From contig NZ_LT906465.1 in assembly GCF_900187185.1 (NCBI RefSeq), positions 2,700,881 to 2,764,880 of the forward strand: a stretch of DNA of 64,000 bases, given 5' to 3'. The notes beneath the pieces were generated by a model that was not told the DNA's origin, searched no databases, and saw nothing but the letters and a program-made list of their open reading frames with translations. This stretch comes from Chryseobacterium taklimakanense (lineage in GTDB: Bacteria > Bacteroidota > Bacteroidia > Flavobacteriales > Weeksellaceae). Numbering within the stretch: the first letter of the stretch is position 1; every line of letters starts with the position of its first letter. The translations under genes were made by a program, and so were the position numbers. Positions 8,650 through 18,895 of this stretch are shown here, piece after piece.

Positions 8650-9735
8650 TTATACAAAAGGTACTTTCACCACTTTGGCAGGAACATTTTTGTTTCTGAT
8701 CTGGATAAAGATTTCGGTACCTGTTTTAAAGTATGGTTTGTTCACATAAGCAAGTCCGATCCCGATTTTTTTCATTGGGCTCATCGTGCCGGAGGTTACT
8801 TTACCGATCACGTTTCCTTCGCCATCCACTACAGGATAATCATGCCTTGGTATGGCTTTTTCAGTCATTTCGAAGCCTACCAGTTTTCTGGAGATCCCTT
8901 CTTCTTTCTGTTTTTTTAGGAATTCTCTATCAACGAAATCACCTTTATCCAGTTTGGTTATCCAGCCCAGTCCGGCTTCCAGTGGGGAAGTAGTATCGTC
9001 AATATCGTTTCCGTACAGGCAGAATCCTTTTTCGAGGCGCAGGGTGTCCCTTGCTGCCAGTCCGCACGGCATCAGTCCGAATTCAGCGCCGGCTTCGGTA
9101 AGGACATCCCATAATTTTTCGGAACTTTCATTTTTAAAATAAATTTCGAAACCGCCGCTTCCCGTATAACCAGTGTTGGAGATAATTACTTTCGGAACTC
9201 CGGCAACCGTTCCCACGGTAAAATGATAATATGGAATATCCGAAAGGTTGCTATCAGTAAGTTTTTGAAGTGTTTCGGTGGCTTTTGGTCCCTGAATGGC
9301 AATCAGCGACATATCGTCAGATGCATTGGTTAGTTTTGCTCCGAATTCAGCGTTGTATTTACTGATGTGTTCCCAGTCTTTATCAATATTCGATGCATTT
9401 ACCACCACAAAATATTTTTCGTCGGCCATTTTGTACACAATCAGGTCGTCGACGATTCCGCCGTTACCGTTCGGAAGGCAGGTGTACTGAGCTTTACCGT
9501 CTTCCAGAGTGGTAATGTCATTTGTAGTGACGTACTGAAGCAAATCTTTCGCTCCTGGACCCTCCACAAAAAACTGGCCCATATGCGAGACATCGAAAAT
9601 TCCAACTTTTTCTCTCACCGCAAAATGCTCTTCCGTTACGCCAGAGTACTGCACCGGCATCTCAAAACCTGCGAAGGGGACCATTTTTGCGCCTAATGAA
9701 ATATGTTTTTCGTAGAGCGCTGTTCTTTTTTCCAT
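8650..9735 (-). CDS. gcvT: Glycine cleavage system T protein (aminomethyltransferase)
   Basis: GcvT moves the aminomethyl group from the H protein onto tetrahydrofolate and releases ammonia. The 361-residue product is of normal length and shows [10 protein letters not shown] near residue 45, the folate-binding core, and [12 protein letters not shown] near 190. The C-terminal barrel domain ends with [13 protein letters not shown]. The H and P proteins are not in the window, which is usual for flavobacteria, where the gcv genes are scattered. Confidence 0.95.
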   Translation of the reverse strand: MEKRTALYEKHISLGAKMVPFAGFEMPVQYSGVTEEHFAVREKVGIFDVSHMGQFFVEGPGAKDLLQYVTTNDITTLEDGKAQYTCLPNGNGGIVDDLIVYKMADEKYFVVVNASNIDKDWEHISKYNAEFGAKLTNASDDMSLIAIQGPKATETLQKLTDSNLSDIPYYHFTVGTVAGVPKVIISNTGYTGSGGFEIYFKNESSEKLWDVLTEAGAEFGLMPCGLAARDTLRLEKGFCLYGNDIDDTTSPLEAGLGWITKLDKGDFVDREFLKKQKEEGISRKLVGFEMTEKAIPRHDYPVVDGEGNVIGKVTSGTMSPMKKIGIGLAYVNKPYFKTGTEIFIQIRNKNVPAKVVKVPFV

Positions 9736-9818
9736 TATAAAGTTTATTTAGTTTTAATTATCTTCTTCATAGAGCAATACTGATTTTAGCACTATTCACG
9801 CGGTCTTCCCTCTTTCTG

Positions 9819-10328
9819 TTACAAATGGTGCTTGTATTCTTCCAGAATAATCTTAAACCATTCTGTAAAGTTTTGCGGCTGTTCTGCAATCTCTTTTTCC
9901 AGAGCATCCATAGAAATATATCGAACCTCTGCAACTTCCTCAGGATTCAGCATGAAATCACCTTCGTACGAACCGGTAAAAACATGATCCAGTTCGTGTT
10001 CCCACAGGTTTTGCCCCACATCAGCCTTGTAAATAAAATGAAATTTCTTTTTGATATCGGTTTCAATTCCCAGTTCCTCTTTAAGCCGGCGTTTTGCACC
10101 TTCTTCATAGGTTTCACCACTTCTGGGGTGGGAGCAGACTGCATTGGTCCACTGTCCGGGAGAATGGTATTTGGATCCGGCTCTTTTCTGCAGGAGCATC
10201 TCGCCCTTAGTGTTGAACAGAAATACCGAAAACGCGCGGTGTAGCAGACCGTTGATGTGCGCCTGCTGTTTCTCCATCAAACCGATTACTTCATCATTCT
10301 CCGAAATTAATACTACCTGTTCTTCCAT
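9819..10328 (-). CDS. idi: Isopentenyl-diphosphate delta-isomerase, type 1
   Basis: Idi interconverts isopentenyl and dimethylallyl diphosphate for isoprenoid synthesis. The 169-residue Nudix-fold protein carries the catalytic Cys in TNAVCSHPRSGE and the catalytic Glu region in LWEHELDHVF, with a Nudix-like helix KRRLKEELGIE. Length and motifs match the E. coli enzyme (182 residues). A -7 box, TATCTTTG on the minus strand, lies at 10345-10352. Confidence 0.93.
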   Translation of the reverse strand: MEEQVVLISENDEVIGLMEKQQAHINGLLHRAFSVFLFNTKGEMLLQKRAGSKYHSPGQWTNAVCSHPRSGETYEEGAKRRLKEELGIETDIKKKFHFIYKADVGQNLWEHELDHVFTGSYEGDFMLNPEEVAEVRYISMDALEKEIAEQPQNFTEWFKIILEEYKHHL

Positions 10329-10489
10329 AAGCCGTAAAAGTGATCAAAGATAGTCAATAAAAAACGATTTTTAAAATGGTATTTATTTCCAGGCCACTGA
10401 AATTTTAATGAAAATTATTGTAAAATTCTGTGAACAAAAACAAAAGCCTTCATGAGAAAATGCTTAATTTTGACACTTGAAAACACATT

Positions 10490-10891
10490 ATGGCACTAGA
10501 ATTCAAAGACCATTTAAGCCCGATTCTGAAAGACGGTATAAAGAACTATCTTATTGATATAGACGGCACTATTACCGACGATATTCCCAATGAAGAACCG
10601 GAACGCATGATAACCTGCGAACCTTATCCCGATGCGCTGGAAACCATCAACAGATGGTATGACGAAGGACACCAAATCTGCTTTTTCACTTCCCGTACAG
10701 AGGATTTGAAGCAAATCACCATCGAGTGGCTGGATAAAAACGGTTTTAAATATCACAGTGTGCTTTGCGGAAAACCCCGCGGTGGAAATTACCACTGGAT
10801 CGACAATCACCTGGTAAAGGCGACCCGGTACAAGGGAAAATTTACCGATATGGTGGAAAAACAGGTGACCATTCAGGTTTTCAAAGATTAA
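10490..10891 (+). CDS. HAD-superfamily phosphatase-like protein
   Basis: The 133-residue protein has HAD motif I, LIDIDGTITDD (about residues 21-31; nucleophile Asp23, acid Asp25), motif II, FFTSRTEDL (Thr/Ser about 66-67), and an acidic C-terminal segment, YHWIDNHL, that could be motif IV. It has almost no cap domain, as in small C0-type HAD enzymes. It lies 16 bases before serA and is probably co-transcribed; a link to serine metabolism (a phosphatase) is tempting but unproven. A -7 box, TAATTTTG, is at 10465-10472. Confidence 0.8.
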   Translation: MALEFKDHLSPILKDGIKNYLIDIDGTITDDIPNEEPERMITCEPYPDALETINRWYDEGHQICFFTSRTEDLKQITIEWLDKNGFKYHSVLCGKPRGGNYHWIDNHLVKATRYKGKFTDMVEKQVTIQVFKD

Positions 10892-10907
10892 TTCCCCAAC
10901 ATTTTAA

Positions 10908-11867
10908 ATGAAAATATTAGCAAACGACGGACTGGATAAATCTGGTGTTGAAGCCCTTACTGCAAAAGGATTCGAAGTGATTACCGAAAAAGTTCCGCAG
11001 GAATTCCTGGCCGATTACATCAACAGCAATAAAATAAGAACGCTTCTCGTCCGCAGTGCAACTCAGGTAAGAAAAGATCTTATAGATGCCTGTCCGGGAC
11101 TGGAAATTATTGGCAGAGGCGGTGTTGGTATGGATAATATTGATGTGGATTATGCCCGCTCAAAAAACATTCATGTCATTAACACGCCTTCCGCATCTTC
11201 GGAATCGGTTGCAGAACTGGTTTTTGCACATCTTTTTTCGGGAGCCAGGTTTCTTCAGGATTCCAACAGAAAAATGCCGGTAACAGGCGATTCGGAATTT
11301 GCATCGATGAAAAAATTCTATGAAAAAGGTATTGAACTCCGCGGTAAAACCATCGGAATTATCGGGATGGGCAGGATTGGCCAGGAAGTGGCCAGAATAG
11401 CTCTGGGACTGGGTATGCGGGTGATTGCCGCAGATAACAATGTAGGTCGTGCCAGCATTAAAGTAAAATTTTACAACAACCAGTTCATCAATGTGGATAT
11501 CGAGACAGAACCGTTGGAGGATGTGCTGAAGCATGCAGACTTCATTACACTTCACGTGCCCTCGCAAAAAGAAGGTTATATGATCGGCAAGAAGGAATTT
11601 GAAACTATGAAAACCGGCGTTGCGGTAATCAACTGCTCCCGCGGTGGTGTCATTGATGAAGCTGCGCTTCTTGCCGCCCTCAACTCAGGAAAAGTTGCTT
11701 TTGCCGGCCTGGATGTTTTTGAGAATGAGCCTGTTCCTTCAAAAGAAATCCTTAACCATCCAAAAATTTCGCTCTCTCCCCACACCGGAGCGTCCACACT
11801 GGAAGCGCAGGACAGAATTGGGCTGTCCCTTGCAGAGCAGATCTGCTCGATACTGCAGATCCCGTAA
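10908..11867 (+). CDS. serA: D-3-phosphoglycerate dehydrogenase, short form
   Basis: This D-2-hydroxyacid dehydrogenase probably oxidises 3-phosphoglycerate, the first step to serine. Features in the 319 residues are a Rossmann motif GIIGMGRIGQEVA near residues 148-160, Arg in INCSRGGVIDE, Glu in FENEP and the catalytic His in SPHTGAST. There is no C-terminal ACT or ASB domain, so allosteric serine control is not expected. Other D-2-hydroxyacid dehydrogenases share these motifs, so the exact substrate is inferred. serC is not adjacent. Confidence 0.82.
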   Translation: MKILANDGLDKSGVEALTAKGFEVITEKVPQEFLADYINSNKIRTLLVRSATQVRKDLIDACPGLEIIGRGGVGMDNIDVDYARSKNIHVINTPSASSESVAELVFAHLFSGARFLQDSNRKMPVTGDSEFASMKKFYEKGIELRGKTIGIIGMGRIGQEVARIALGLGMRVIAADNNVGRASIKVKFYNNQFINVDIETEPLEDVLKHADFITLHVPSQKEGYMIGKKEFETMKTGVAVINCSRGGVIDEAALLAALNSGKVAFAGLDVFENEPVPSKEILNHPKISLSPHTGASTLEAQDRIGLSLAEQICSILQIP

Positions 11868-11959
11868 GAAATACTTTAAAGATGTAAATGTCTGAAAACC
11901 AAATGATTTGGCTTAGAGACGTCTACACGATATATCAGGAGGTTCAAGAATAACGAAAA

Positions 11960-11990
11960 AAAGCCGTTTTCACTGTTGTGACACGGCTTT
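11960..11990. terminator. Bidirectional terminator between serA and mscL
   Basis: AAAGCCGT pairs with ACGGCTTT, and TCAC with GTGA inside it, flanked by A-rich and T-rich runs. It separates the convergent serA and mscL genes. Confidence 0.75.
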
Positions 11991-12012
11991 AATTTCTTTT
12001 ATTCAGCTAAGA

Positions 12013-12384
12013 TTATTTTCTTTTCAGTTCGTCGCGAATTTCCATCAATAACTGATCGGTTGAGGAAGGCGCTTCCGGAGCCGCTTCTGCGGGTTTGGTT
12101 ACTTTATTGGCTGCTTTAATCAACCAGAAAAGTACCATCGCAATGGCCAGGAAACTGATGATTGCTGCAATGAATTTTCCCCAGTAAACACCGTTTACAG
12201 ACCACTGAGCAATATTTTCTACGCCGGCAGCTTCCAACGCCGGAGTCAGCAATAATGGGGTAATCACATCTTCAACCAATGAAGTTACAATTTTACCGAA
12301 TGCTGCACCGATCATTACACCCACTGCCAAATCCAGCACGTTACCTTTGAATGCAAATTCCTTAAATTCTTTTACAAATCCCAT
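12013..12384 (-). CDS. mscL: Large-conductance mechanosensitive channel
   Basis: MscL opens under membrane tension and saves cells from osmotic downshock. The 123-residue product starts with the amphipathic N-terminal helix (GFVKEFKEFAFKGN) and TM1 (LAVGVMIGAAFGKIV, the pore-lining Gly/Ala helix), then a periplasmic loop, TM2 (about residues 71-92) and a charged C-terminal helix. Length is normal for the family. A -7 box, TACTTTTG on the minus strand, lies at 12414-12421. Confidence 0.95.
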   Translation of the reverse strand: MGFVKEFKEFAFKGNVLDLAVGVMIGAAFGKIVTSLVEDVITPLLLTPALEAAGVENIAQWSVNGVYWGKFIAAIISFLAIAMVLFWLIKAANKVTKPAEAAPEAPSSTDQLLMEIRDELKRK

Positions 12385-12524
12385 AGTGTTTATAATTTTT
12401 AATGTTAAACAGACAAAAGTATAAAAAATAAACTTCCAAAGTAATTTATATTTATGAACTTTCGTATTACAATAAGGAATTAAAATATTATTCAGCGCTT
12501 TACTGCGGGAAACACTGTTTTTTT

Positions 12525-12998
12525 TTAATATCTGATTCCTAATTTTTTGAGGATAAAGTGAAGCAGCCAGGCAGGGCCCACCAAAAGAAACTGTAAATCT
12601 TTCAGAAAGCTGGGTTTTTTACCCTCTATTTTATGCCCTATAAATTGAAAAATCCAGCTCAGGACAAAAACGCTGAGAAAAACAATCCAGGAGTTGGTTT
12701 CAGTTTGTATATTCACAAGGTAAATAAGATGTTCCATCAGCAGCATAAACAAAAGCATGATAAACCCAATCACCGCTGAAAGCCGGAAATAAAAAATGCT
12801 TACCAAAACCACGGCTGCCAAACTCGCGATGCTGATGCACCCAAAGTACGAGAAACAAAAATGCGGTGCCGGAATAATTGAGATAAATCCCAAAATCGAC
12901 CAGAAAATAAGCGGAACGCAGATCCAGTGAATGAATTTATTTGTTTGGTTCTGATGGCTTTCGCCGTATTCTTCGAACAGCTGGTCAATCTTTCTCAT
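12525..12998 (-). CDS. DUF962/Mpo1-like membrane protein
   Basis: The 157-residue protein matches the Mpo1-like (DUF962) pattern: an N-terminal EYGESHQNQTNKFIHWICVP block (about residues 10-29) with the conserved His residues, four hydrophobic helices, and a second block, QFIGHKIEGKKPS, with another conserved His. Yeast Mpo1 is an iron-dependent dioxygenase of 2-hydroxy fatty acids in phytosphingosine breakdown. The role in this bacterium is inferred from the family only. Confidence 0.85.
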   Translation of the reverse strand: MRKIDQLFEEYGESHQNQTNKFIHWICVPLIFWSILGFISIIPAPHFCFSYFGCISIASLAAVVLVSIFYFRLSAVIGFIMLLFMLLMEHLIYLVNIQTETNSWIVFLSVFVLSWIFQFIGHKIEGKKPSFLKDLQFLLVGPAWLLHFILKKLGIRY

Positions 12999-13040
12999 AT
13001 CGGTAATATTATAATTTAAAAATGAAGGCTTGTAAGACTC

Positions 13041-13604
13041 TTAATCCAAATTCCAGAGAAGAAAATTGATGACATCATCACGTTTCCGCAGGGTATCATC
13101 GCTGAAGTTTCGGTAATAATCGTAATTAAAGGGAACGGTAAGCTGAATTTTATCCTTTTTAAGCTGATCGGTAATATCCGAAACTTTTGCGAACAGCGGA
13201 TTAGGAATTTTCTTCCATAGCTCCACAAGCATGGTGATATATTTGGCCTTTTCTTCGTCTGAAACTTTAACTTCAAACTGATTGTTTCTGTTCGTGAAAA
13301 TAGCCGCTACATCAGGATAGTGGGTGTAATAATTCCTTATAGCCTGCTTTACCGCGTTTCTTTCCGTTGGCGTTGTCGGAAAAACCTGCTGCAGCCGTGC
13401 ATTGTATTCTGCCTTAATCTTTTTTAAATCTGTTAAAACATCGTTTGGTATCGCGAGTTGATTTCTTTGGGGCAGGTATTTTTTATCCAGAAGATTGATG
13501 TACTGGCGCACAAAATTCTGTTTCAGAACATCTTCATTGAGGTTCTGCGAAAAGAGATTTCCCGCGAGAAAGAAAAGTAAGAGTAACGCTGCAAATTTTT
13601 TCAT
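13041..13604 (-). CDS. Hypothetical secreted protein
   Basis: The family is not recognised. The ATG at 13604 gives a clean signal peptide (MKKFAALLLLFFLAGNLFSQ) and a mature protein of about 168 residues that is mainly helical and rich in Asn, Lys and Tyr, with no Cys. A longer in-frame start at 13631 would overlap the metG terminator and break the signal peptide. It lies downstream of metG on the same strand but is separated by a terminator. Confidence 0.75.
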   Translation of the reverse strand: MKKFAALLLLFFLAGNLFSQNLNEDVLKQNFVRQYINLLDKKYLPQRNQLAIPNDVLTDLKKIKAEYNARLQQVFPTTPTERNAVKQAIRNYYTHYPDVAAIFTNRNNQFEVKVSDEEKAKYITMLVELWKKIPNPLFAKVSDITDQLKKDKIQLTVPFNYDYYRNFSDDTLRKRDDVINFLLWNLD

Positions 13605-13610
13605 TTCATA

Positions 13611-13647
13611 AAAATAAAAAATTCCACACAAAGTTGTATGGAATTTT
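13611..13647 (-). terminator. Terminator after metG
   Basis: AAAATTCCA and TGGAATTTT form a perfect 9-bp stem. On the minus strand the second arm runs into a T-rich tract, 40 bases beyond the metG stop. Confidence 0.7.
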
Positions 13648-13688
13648 ATTAAGACGCTTGATCAAGTTCAGCGTGACATTTTTTAAAC

Positions 13689-15716
13689 TTAGTTTACCTC
13701 AACGCCGTTTTCAATCTTCACTTCAGGCGTCATAAACGTCAGTTTTCCGTCGGGTTTTGTGGTGAGTAAAAGCATACCCTGAGATTCGATACCGCGGATT
13801 TTTCTTGGCGCAAGGTTGGCAAGGATCATCACCTGTTTTCCTACACATTCTTCCGGGGTGAAGCTCTCGGCAATGCCCGATACTACAGTTCTCACATCGA
13901 TGCCGGTATCTACTTTGAATTTTAATAGTTTATCGGCCTTCTCCACTTTTTCAGCTTCAAGTATCGTTGCGGTTCTAAGGTCCATTTTGCTGAAATCATC
14001 GTAGGTTATTTCTTCTTTCATAGGATTGGCGTTAGGGTTGGTTTTCTTGTTGGATTGTTTGGTGTTTTCTAGTTTCTGAATCTGCGCCTCGATCACATCA
14101 TCTTCAATTTTTGAGAAAAGTAGGGTAGCTTCATCGATCTGATGGCCGCTTTCTATCACAACTCCCGAGATGTCGTTCCAGTTTTTCTTCTCCACATTGA
14201 ACATTTTCAAAAGTTTTTCTGAAGTAAAAGGCATAAACGGTTCACACAGCTGGCCCAAAGCCACCGCAATCTGCGCAGAAACGAATAACGACTGCGCGGT
14301 TTTTTCGGGATCTTCTTTAATCGTTTTCCACGGTTCTTCAGTTTGCAGATATTGGTTTCCGAAACGTGCCAGGTTCATGAGTGCCGAAAGCGCATTTCTG
14401 AATTCGAAATTTTCAAGAAAAGTTTCGATTTCTTTGGCTGAGTTTTCAATTTCCTGCAGTTCAGCAGCGTTTGCATCACCTTCCGGAACCACGCCGTTAT
14501 AATATTTATGGATAAGAACTGCAACTCTGTTGATGAAATTACCGAAAATTCCTACCAGTTCGGAGTTGTTTTTAGTCTGGAAATCCTTCCACGTAAAATT
14601 ATTGTCCTTGGTTTCCGGTGCCGATGAAAGCAGTGCATAGCGCAGAACATCCTGTTGTCCCGGGAATTCTTCCACATATTCATGCGCCCATACGGCCCAG
14701 TTTCTTGAAGTGGAAATTTTATCGTTTTCAAGATTTAAAAATTCAAAAGCAGGAACATTTTTCGGCATCACATAATTGCCGTGCGCCTTCATCATCGCGG
14801 GGAAAATAATGCAGTGAAACACAATATTGTCCTTACCGATAAAATGTATGAGGTCCGAATTTTCGTTCTGCCAGTAATCTTTCCAGTTTTTACCGTTTTT
14901 CTCTGCCCATTCCTGAGTGAAGGAAATATATCCGATGGGTGCATCAAACCACACGTAAAGAACTTTTCCGTCAGCCTCCGGAAGTGGCACAGGAACGCCC
15001 CAGTTCAGATCTCGGGTCATCGCGCGCGGCTTCAGTCCGTCATTCAGCCAGGATTTTACCTGTCCGTAAACGTTGGGTTTCCAGTCGTCTTTATGACCGT
15101 CGATAATCCATTCGTTCAGGAAATTTTCGTAGTCATTTAAAGGAAGATACCAGTTTTTGGTTTCCTTCAGAACCGGCACATTTCCGCTAAGCATGGATTT
15201 TGGATTGATGAGTTCTGAAGGGGAAAGGGTAGAGCCGCACTTTTCGCACTGGTCACCATAGGCATTCTCGTTGCCACAATTAGGGCAGGTTCCCACGATA
15301 TAGCGGTCAGCCAAAAACTCACCCGCCTGCTCATCAAAATACTGGTCGGAAAGCTCTTCGGTAAATTTACCTTTATGATATAATGCGGTGAAAAAATCCT
15401 GCGAATTTTCGTGATGTTTTTTGGAGGTCGTTCGGGAGTATTCGTCGAAAGAAATGCCTAAATCTGAAAATGATTTTTTGATGATTTCGTGGTATTTATC
15501 CACAATATCCTGAGGTGTAACACCTTCTTTTTTGGCGCGGATCGTAATCGGAATTCCGTGCTCATCCGAACCGCAGATAAACGCCACATCACGTCCCAAT
15601 CTTCTCTGAAATCTTGCGTAAACATCTGAGGGAACATAAACGCCCGCCAAATGCCCTATATGAACCGGCCCGTTTGCATAAGGCAAAGCTGCGGTAATCA
15701 TTTTTCTCTCTGACAT
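13689..15716 (-). CDS. metG: Methionyl-tRNA synthetase
   Basis: MetRS charges tRNA-Met. The 675-residue protein has the HIGH motif (residues 19-22), a zinc knuckle CPNCGNENAYGDQCEKCGS near 144-162, the KMSKS-loop variant KISTS, and a C-terminal tRNA-binding (EMAP-like) domain from about 565 (KMDLRTATILEAEKVEKADK). The last two features match the E. coli type dimeric enzyme. A -7 box, TATCTTTG on the minus strand, lies at 15736-15743. Confidence 0.97.
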   Translation of the reverse strand: MSERKMITAALPYANGPVHIGHLAGVYVPSDVYARFQRRLGRDVAFICGSDEHGIPITIRAKKEGVTPQDIVDKYHEIIKKSFSDLGISFDEYSRTTSKKHHENSQDFFTALYHKGKFTEELSDQYFDEQAGEFLADRYIVGTCPNCGNENAYGDQCEKCGSTLSPSELINPKSMLSGNVPVLKETKNWYLPLNDYENFLNEWIIDGHKDDWKPNVYGQVKSWLNDGLKPRAMTRDLNWGVPVPLPEADGKVLYVWFDAPIGYISFTQEWAEKNGKNWKDYWQNENSDLIHFIGKDNIVFHCIIFPAMMKAHGNYVMPKNVPAFEFLNLENDKISTSRNWAVWAHEYVEEFPGQQDVLRYALLSSAPETKDNNFTWKDFQTKNNSELVGIFGNFINRVAVLIHKYYNGVVPEGDANAAELQEIENSAKEIETFLENFEFRNALSALMNLARFGNQYLQTEEPWKTIKEDPEKTAQSLFVSAQIAVALGQLCEPFMPFTSEKLLKMFNVEKKNWNDISGVVIESGHQIDEATLLFSKIEDDVIEAQIQKLENTKQSNKKTNPNANPMKEEITYDDFSKMDLRTATILEAEKVEKADKLLKFKVDTGIDVRTVVSGIAESFTPEECVGKQVMILANLAPRKIRGIESQGMLLLTTKPDGKLTFMTPEVKIENGVEVN

Positions 15717-16121
15717 AAATTCTTAATATTTTATGCAAAGATAGGTGTTATGATGCTTTTTTTAAAATCAGTATAAAAGTGCATTTTGAGAATAAAATTT
15801 TTATGAGACTTGTCATTTTTGTTAATTTAGGTTAAAAATACGTTAAACATCTGTTTGTAATTTAGTAATTTTGAGTGGAAGAAATTAATATTTAATAAAG
15901 ATGATAACCATTTGATTATTAATAATATATTAAAAAAAATATTTTGTGATGTTCAATATTTATCAGTTAAATCATTATAATACAATATTAATTTTGTGTT
16001 AACAGAAAAAAGCATAAATTGGAAGGCTGGAATTTACTTTTAAAGAGAATAAAGAGCGACATTATTTTTTTAAGCAATGCTTTACTAATAAACTGAATAT
16101 TAATCCTTAAATTTTATATTT
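15717..16121 (+). promoter_or_regulatory. Long AT-rich region upstream of the sus operon
   Basis: This 405-base stretch between divergent metG and susC has no convincing ORF and is very AT-rich. It probably holds the sus promoter. Two -7-like boxes, TAATTTTG, are at 15866-15873 and 15989-15996; the second is directly followed by the 8-bp palindrome TGTTAACA (15997-16004). Neither has a clear TTG 19 bases upstream, so both are weak candidates or need an activator. Confidence 0.4.
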
Positions 16122-18875
16122 GTGAGAAACTATCGTACAGTTTTGAAAATTGCTCCCGCTTTTCTACTGGCAGGAACAATGATGATTAACGCACAGCAGG
16201 ACTCAACCACTCGTGAGAAAAAAATTGAAGAGGTTGTGCTGATTGGTTACGGTCAGAGAAAAAAATCTGATTTGACAGGATCAATCGTTTCTGTATCCTC
16301 GAAAGACTTCAATGGAGGTGCTACATCTCCGGAGCAGCTAATCCAGGGTAAAGCTCCGGGTGTGGCTATTACGGGCAACGGAGGTGCTCCCGGGTCAGGT
16401 TCCTCTATCAGAATTAGAGGTGGTGCGTCGCTTAACGCAAACAGCGCGCCACTGGTAGTAATTGATGGCGTTCCGCAAGACATGTCAAAAAATGAGGATG
16501 GTACATCAATTAGAGGTGCGAGCGATCCATTGGCTTTAATTAACCCTAACGATATTGAATCGGTTGATATCCTTAAAGATGCGTCTGCTGCAGCAATTTA
16601 TGGTAACCGTGCATCAAACGGGGTTATCCTTATTACGACTAAGAAAGGTGCAGCGGGAAAAGTAAAGGTAAACTTATCTACTGTAGCTTCTGTTTCTACA
16701 AGAATGGGAAATGTAGATGTGCTTAACGGTGATGAGTACAGAACTTTTGTAAATACTTATGGTCCTAATGCTGCTAAAGCACTTCTTGGTACCCATAATA
16801 CCGACTGGCAGGATCTTATTTATCAGGAAGCATGGGGAACCGACAATAACCTTGCTGTTTCAGGTGGCATTAAAGGTCTTCCTTACCGTGTGTCTTTAGG
16901 TTATAACGAGCAAAACGGTATCGTGAGAACCAATGAGTTCCGCAGAACATCCCTTGCGGTTAACTTAAGCCCTAAGTTTCTGAATAACCACCTGTCGATT
17001 AACGCCAACTTTAAAGGTTCATTTACCGATAACAGATTCCCGAATGGCGGTGCTATTAATAATGCCATTTACTTTGATCCTACCCAACCGGTTTACATGG
17101 ATGATCCAAGATTTGGCAACTATTTCGAATGGCTGAACAATGGCAGTTTGAATACTGTTTCTAACAGGAACCCGGTAAGCTTACTTTACAATACCAGAAA
17201 TATTTCTTCGGTTTACAGGTTAATGCCAAGTATTCAGCTTGATTATAAACTGCATTTCCTTCCTGAAATGAGATGGAACGTTAACCTTGCCTATGATTAC
17301 AGCAAAGGCTACGGAAGCAATCAAACTTCACCTTACAGTGGTGCAGGTAATGGTTCTTACTCTTACAGCCCTTACGAGCAGGAAAAGAAAAACAAATTAT
17401 TTGAGACTTACCTGAATTATGTGAAAACCATCTCCTCCATCAATACCAATGTGGATTTGATGGCCGGTCACTCTTATCAGGATTTCAGCAGTGCCAGTCC
17501 CGCAGGTGAAAGTTTGCTTTTCAATACCAACACAGGAGAAACAAGGCTTACACCGTTCAACGCATACGAAGATCAGTTGACTTTACTTTCGTTCTACGGT
17601 AGAGCTATTTTCACGATTGCTAACAAGTATATTTTAACGGGCTCTATCAGACGTGACGGATCTTCCAGATTCTATAACGGAACTACGGATAACCTTTGGG
17701 GTAATTTCCCGGCATTTGCATTTGCATGGAAGATTAATGAAGAAGGAATGTTCAGGGATATATCAAACTTATCCACCCTTAAACTAAGACTGGGTTACGG
17801 TTTGACAGGGCAGCAGGAAGTAGCTGGAATGTATCCGGCATATTCCAGATATAAAATAAGTGAGGAAACCGCACAATATTTGTTTGGTAACATTTTCTAC
17901 CCAATGTACCGACCTGAACAGTATAACCCTGATTTAACCTGGGAGAAAACATTAACCAAGAACATCGGTCTGGATTTTGGTTTCTTCAGCAACAGAATCA
18001 ATGGTTCCATTGATTTATTCCAGAAAGATACAAGCGACCTTATTGCTTATGTACCGGTACCTGCCGGAGGTTTGAGCAACTACAATACTAAAAATGTTGG
18101 GGATATGACCAATAAAGGTATTGAGTTTACACTAAACCTTACTCCTGTTAAAAACGATAATACAACATGGGATATTAATTTCAACGCAACACATTACACT
18201 TCAGAAATTACAAGTTTATCCGACGCGGTTGCTGCAGACTTCAAAATTCCGGTTGGAGGTATTTCTGGTGCTGTAGGACAAAATATCCAGGCTCACAGTG
18301 TTGGCCATGCTCCATATTCCTTCTATGTATTCAGACAGCTTTACGACAACTCAGGGAAGCCTGTTCCCGGAGCTTATGTGGATACAAACGGTGACGGTGT
18401 TCTGAATGATATGGATAAATACTTCTACAAATCTTCAACTCCAGACGCCCTTTTAGGATTTTCTACTAAAGTTACCTATAAAAAATGGGATTTCAGTACG
18501 GCACTTAGAGCGGTAATTGGAAATTACGTATATAATAATGCAGCTTCAAACAGTTCACTGGCATCCTTAACAACGAATGATTATTTGCAGAACATCTACA
18601 GAACTGCTGCAGATTACAGATTTGGAAATATTCAGCTTTGGTCTGATGCTTTCGTGGAAGATGCTTCTTTCCTTAGAATGGATAACTTGACTGTAGGGCA
18701 CAATTTCGGAGAAGTGTTTGGCGACAGAACCAACTTGAGAGTTTACGGTATGGCGCAGAACGTATTCGTAATTTCTGATTACTCAGGTGTTGACCCGGAG
18801 ATTTTCGGAAATATCGACAACGGTTTCTACCAAAGGCCAAAAGTATATTCATTAGGACTTAATTTTCAATTTTAA
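16122..18875 (+). CDS. susC: SusC-like TonB-dependent outer-membrane transporter
   Basis: SusC forms the outer-membrane channel that takes up starch oligosaccharides with the SusD lid, driven by TonB. The 917-residue protein has a signal peptide (to about residue 25), then KKIEEVVLIGYGQRKKSD, a plug domain with SIRIRGGASLNANSAPLVVI and ESVDILKDASAAAIYG, and a 22-strand barrel ending in the aromatic GLNFQF. It lacks the N-terminal carboxypeptidase-like domain often seen before the plug. The start is a GTG; the signal peptide supports it. It is the first gene of susCDEF. Confidence 0.92.
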   Translation: MRNYRTVLKIAPAFLLAGTMMINAQQDSTTREKKIEEVVLIGYGQRKKSDLTGSIVSVSSKDFNGGATSPEQLIQGKAPGVAITGNGGAPGSGSSIRIRGGASLNANSAPLVVIDGVPQDMSKNEDGTSIRGASDPLALINPNDIESVDILKDASAAAIYGNRASNGVILITTKKGAAGKVKVNLSTVASVSTRMGNVDVLNGDEYRTFVNTYGPNAAKALLGTHNTDWQDLIYQEAWGTDNNLAVSGGIKGLPYRVSLGYNEQNGIVRTNEFRRTSLAVNLSPKFLNNHLSINANFKGSFTDNRFPNGGAINNAIYFDPTQPVYMDDPRFGNYFEWLNNGSLNTVSNRNPVSLLYNTRNISSVYRLMPSIQLDYKLHFLPEMRWNVNLAYDYSKGYGSNQTSPYSGAGNGSYSYSPYEQEKKNKLFETYLNYVKTISSINTNVDLMAGHSYQDFSSASPAGESLLFNTNTGETRLTPFNAYEDQLTLLSFYGRAIFTIANKYILTGSIRRDGSSRFYNGTTDNLWGNFPAFAFAWKINEEGMFRDISNLSTLKLRLGYGLTGQQEVAGMYPAYSRYKISEETAQYLFGNIFYPMYRPEQYNPDLTWEKTLTKNIGLDFGFFSNRINGSIDLFQKDTSDLIAYVPVPAGGLSNYNTKNVGDMTNKGIEFTLNLTPVKNDNTTWDINFNATHYTSEITSLSDAVAADFKIPVGGISGAVGQNIQAHSVGHAPYSFYVFRQLYDNSGKPVPGAYVDTNGDGVLNDMDKYFYKSSTPDALLGFSTKVTYKKWDFSTALRAVIGNYVYNNAASNSSLASLTTNDYLQNIYRTAADYRFGNIQLWSDAFVEDASFLRMDNLTVGHNFGEVFGDRTNLRVYGMAQNVFVISDYSGVDPEIFGNIDNGFYQRPKVYSLGLNFQF

Positions 18876-18895
18876 TTCACAATATAATTCAGAAG

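Noticed and set aside
9367..9696. Long plus-strand frames within gcvT, metG, rny and parC
   Set aside because: Each is fully inside a well-supported gene on another frame and shows no domain or start signal.
16115..16122. TATATTTG just at the susC start as its promoter
   Set aside because: It overlaps the GTG start codon, so a transcript from it would lack the signal peptide.
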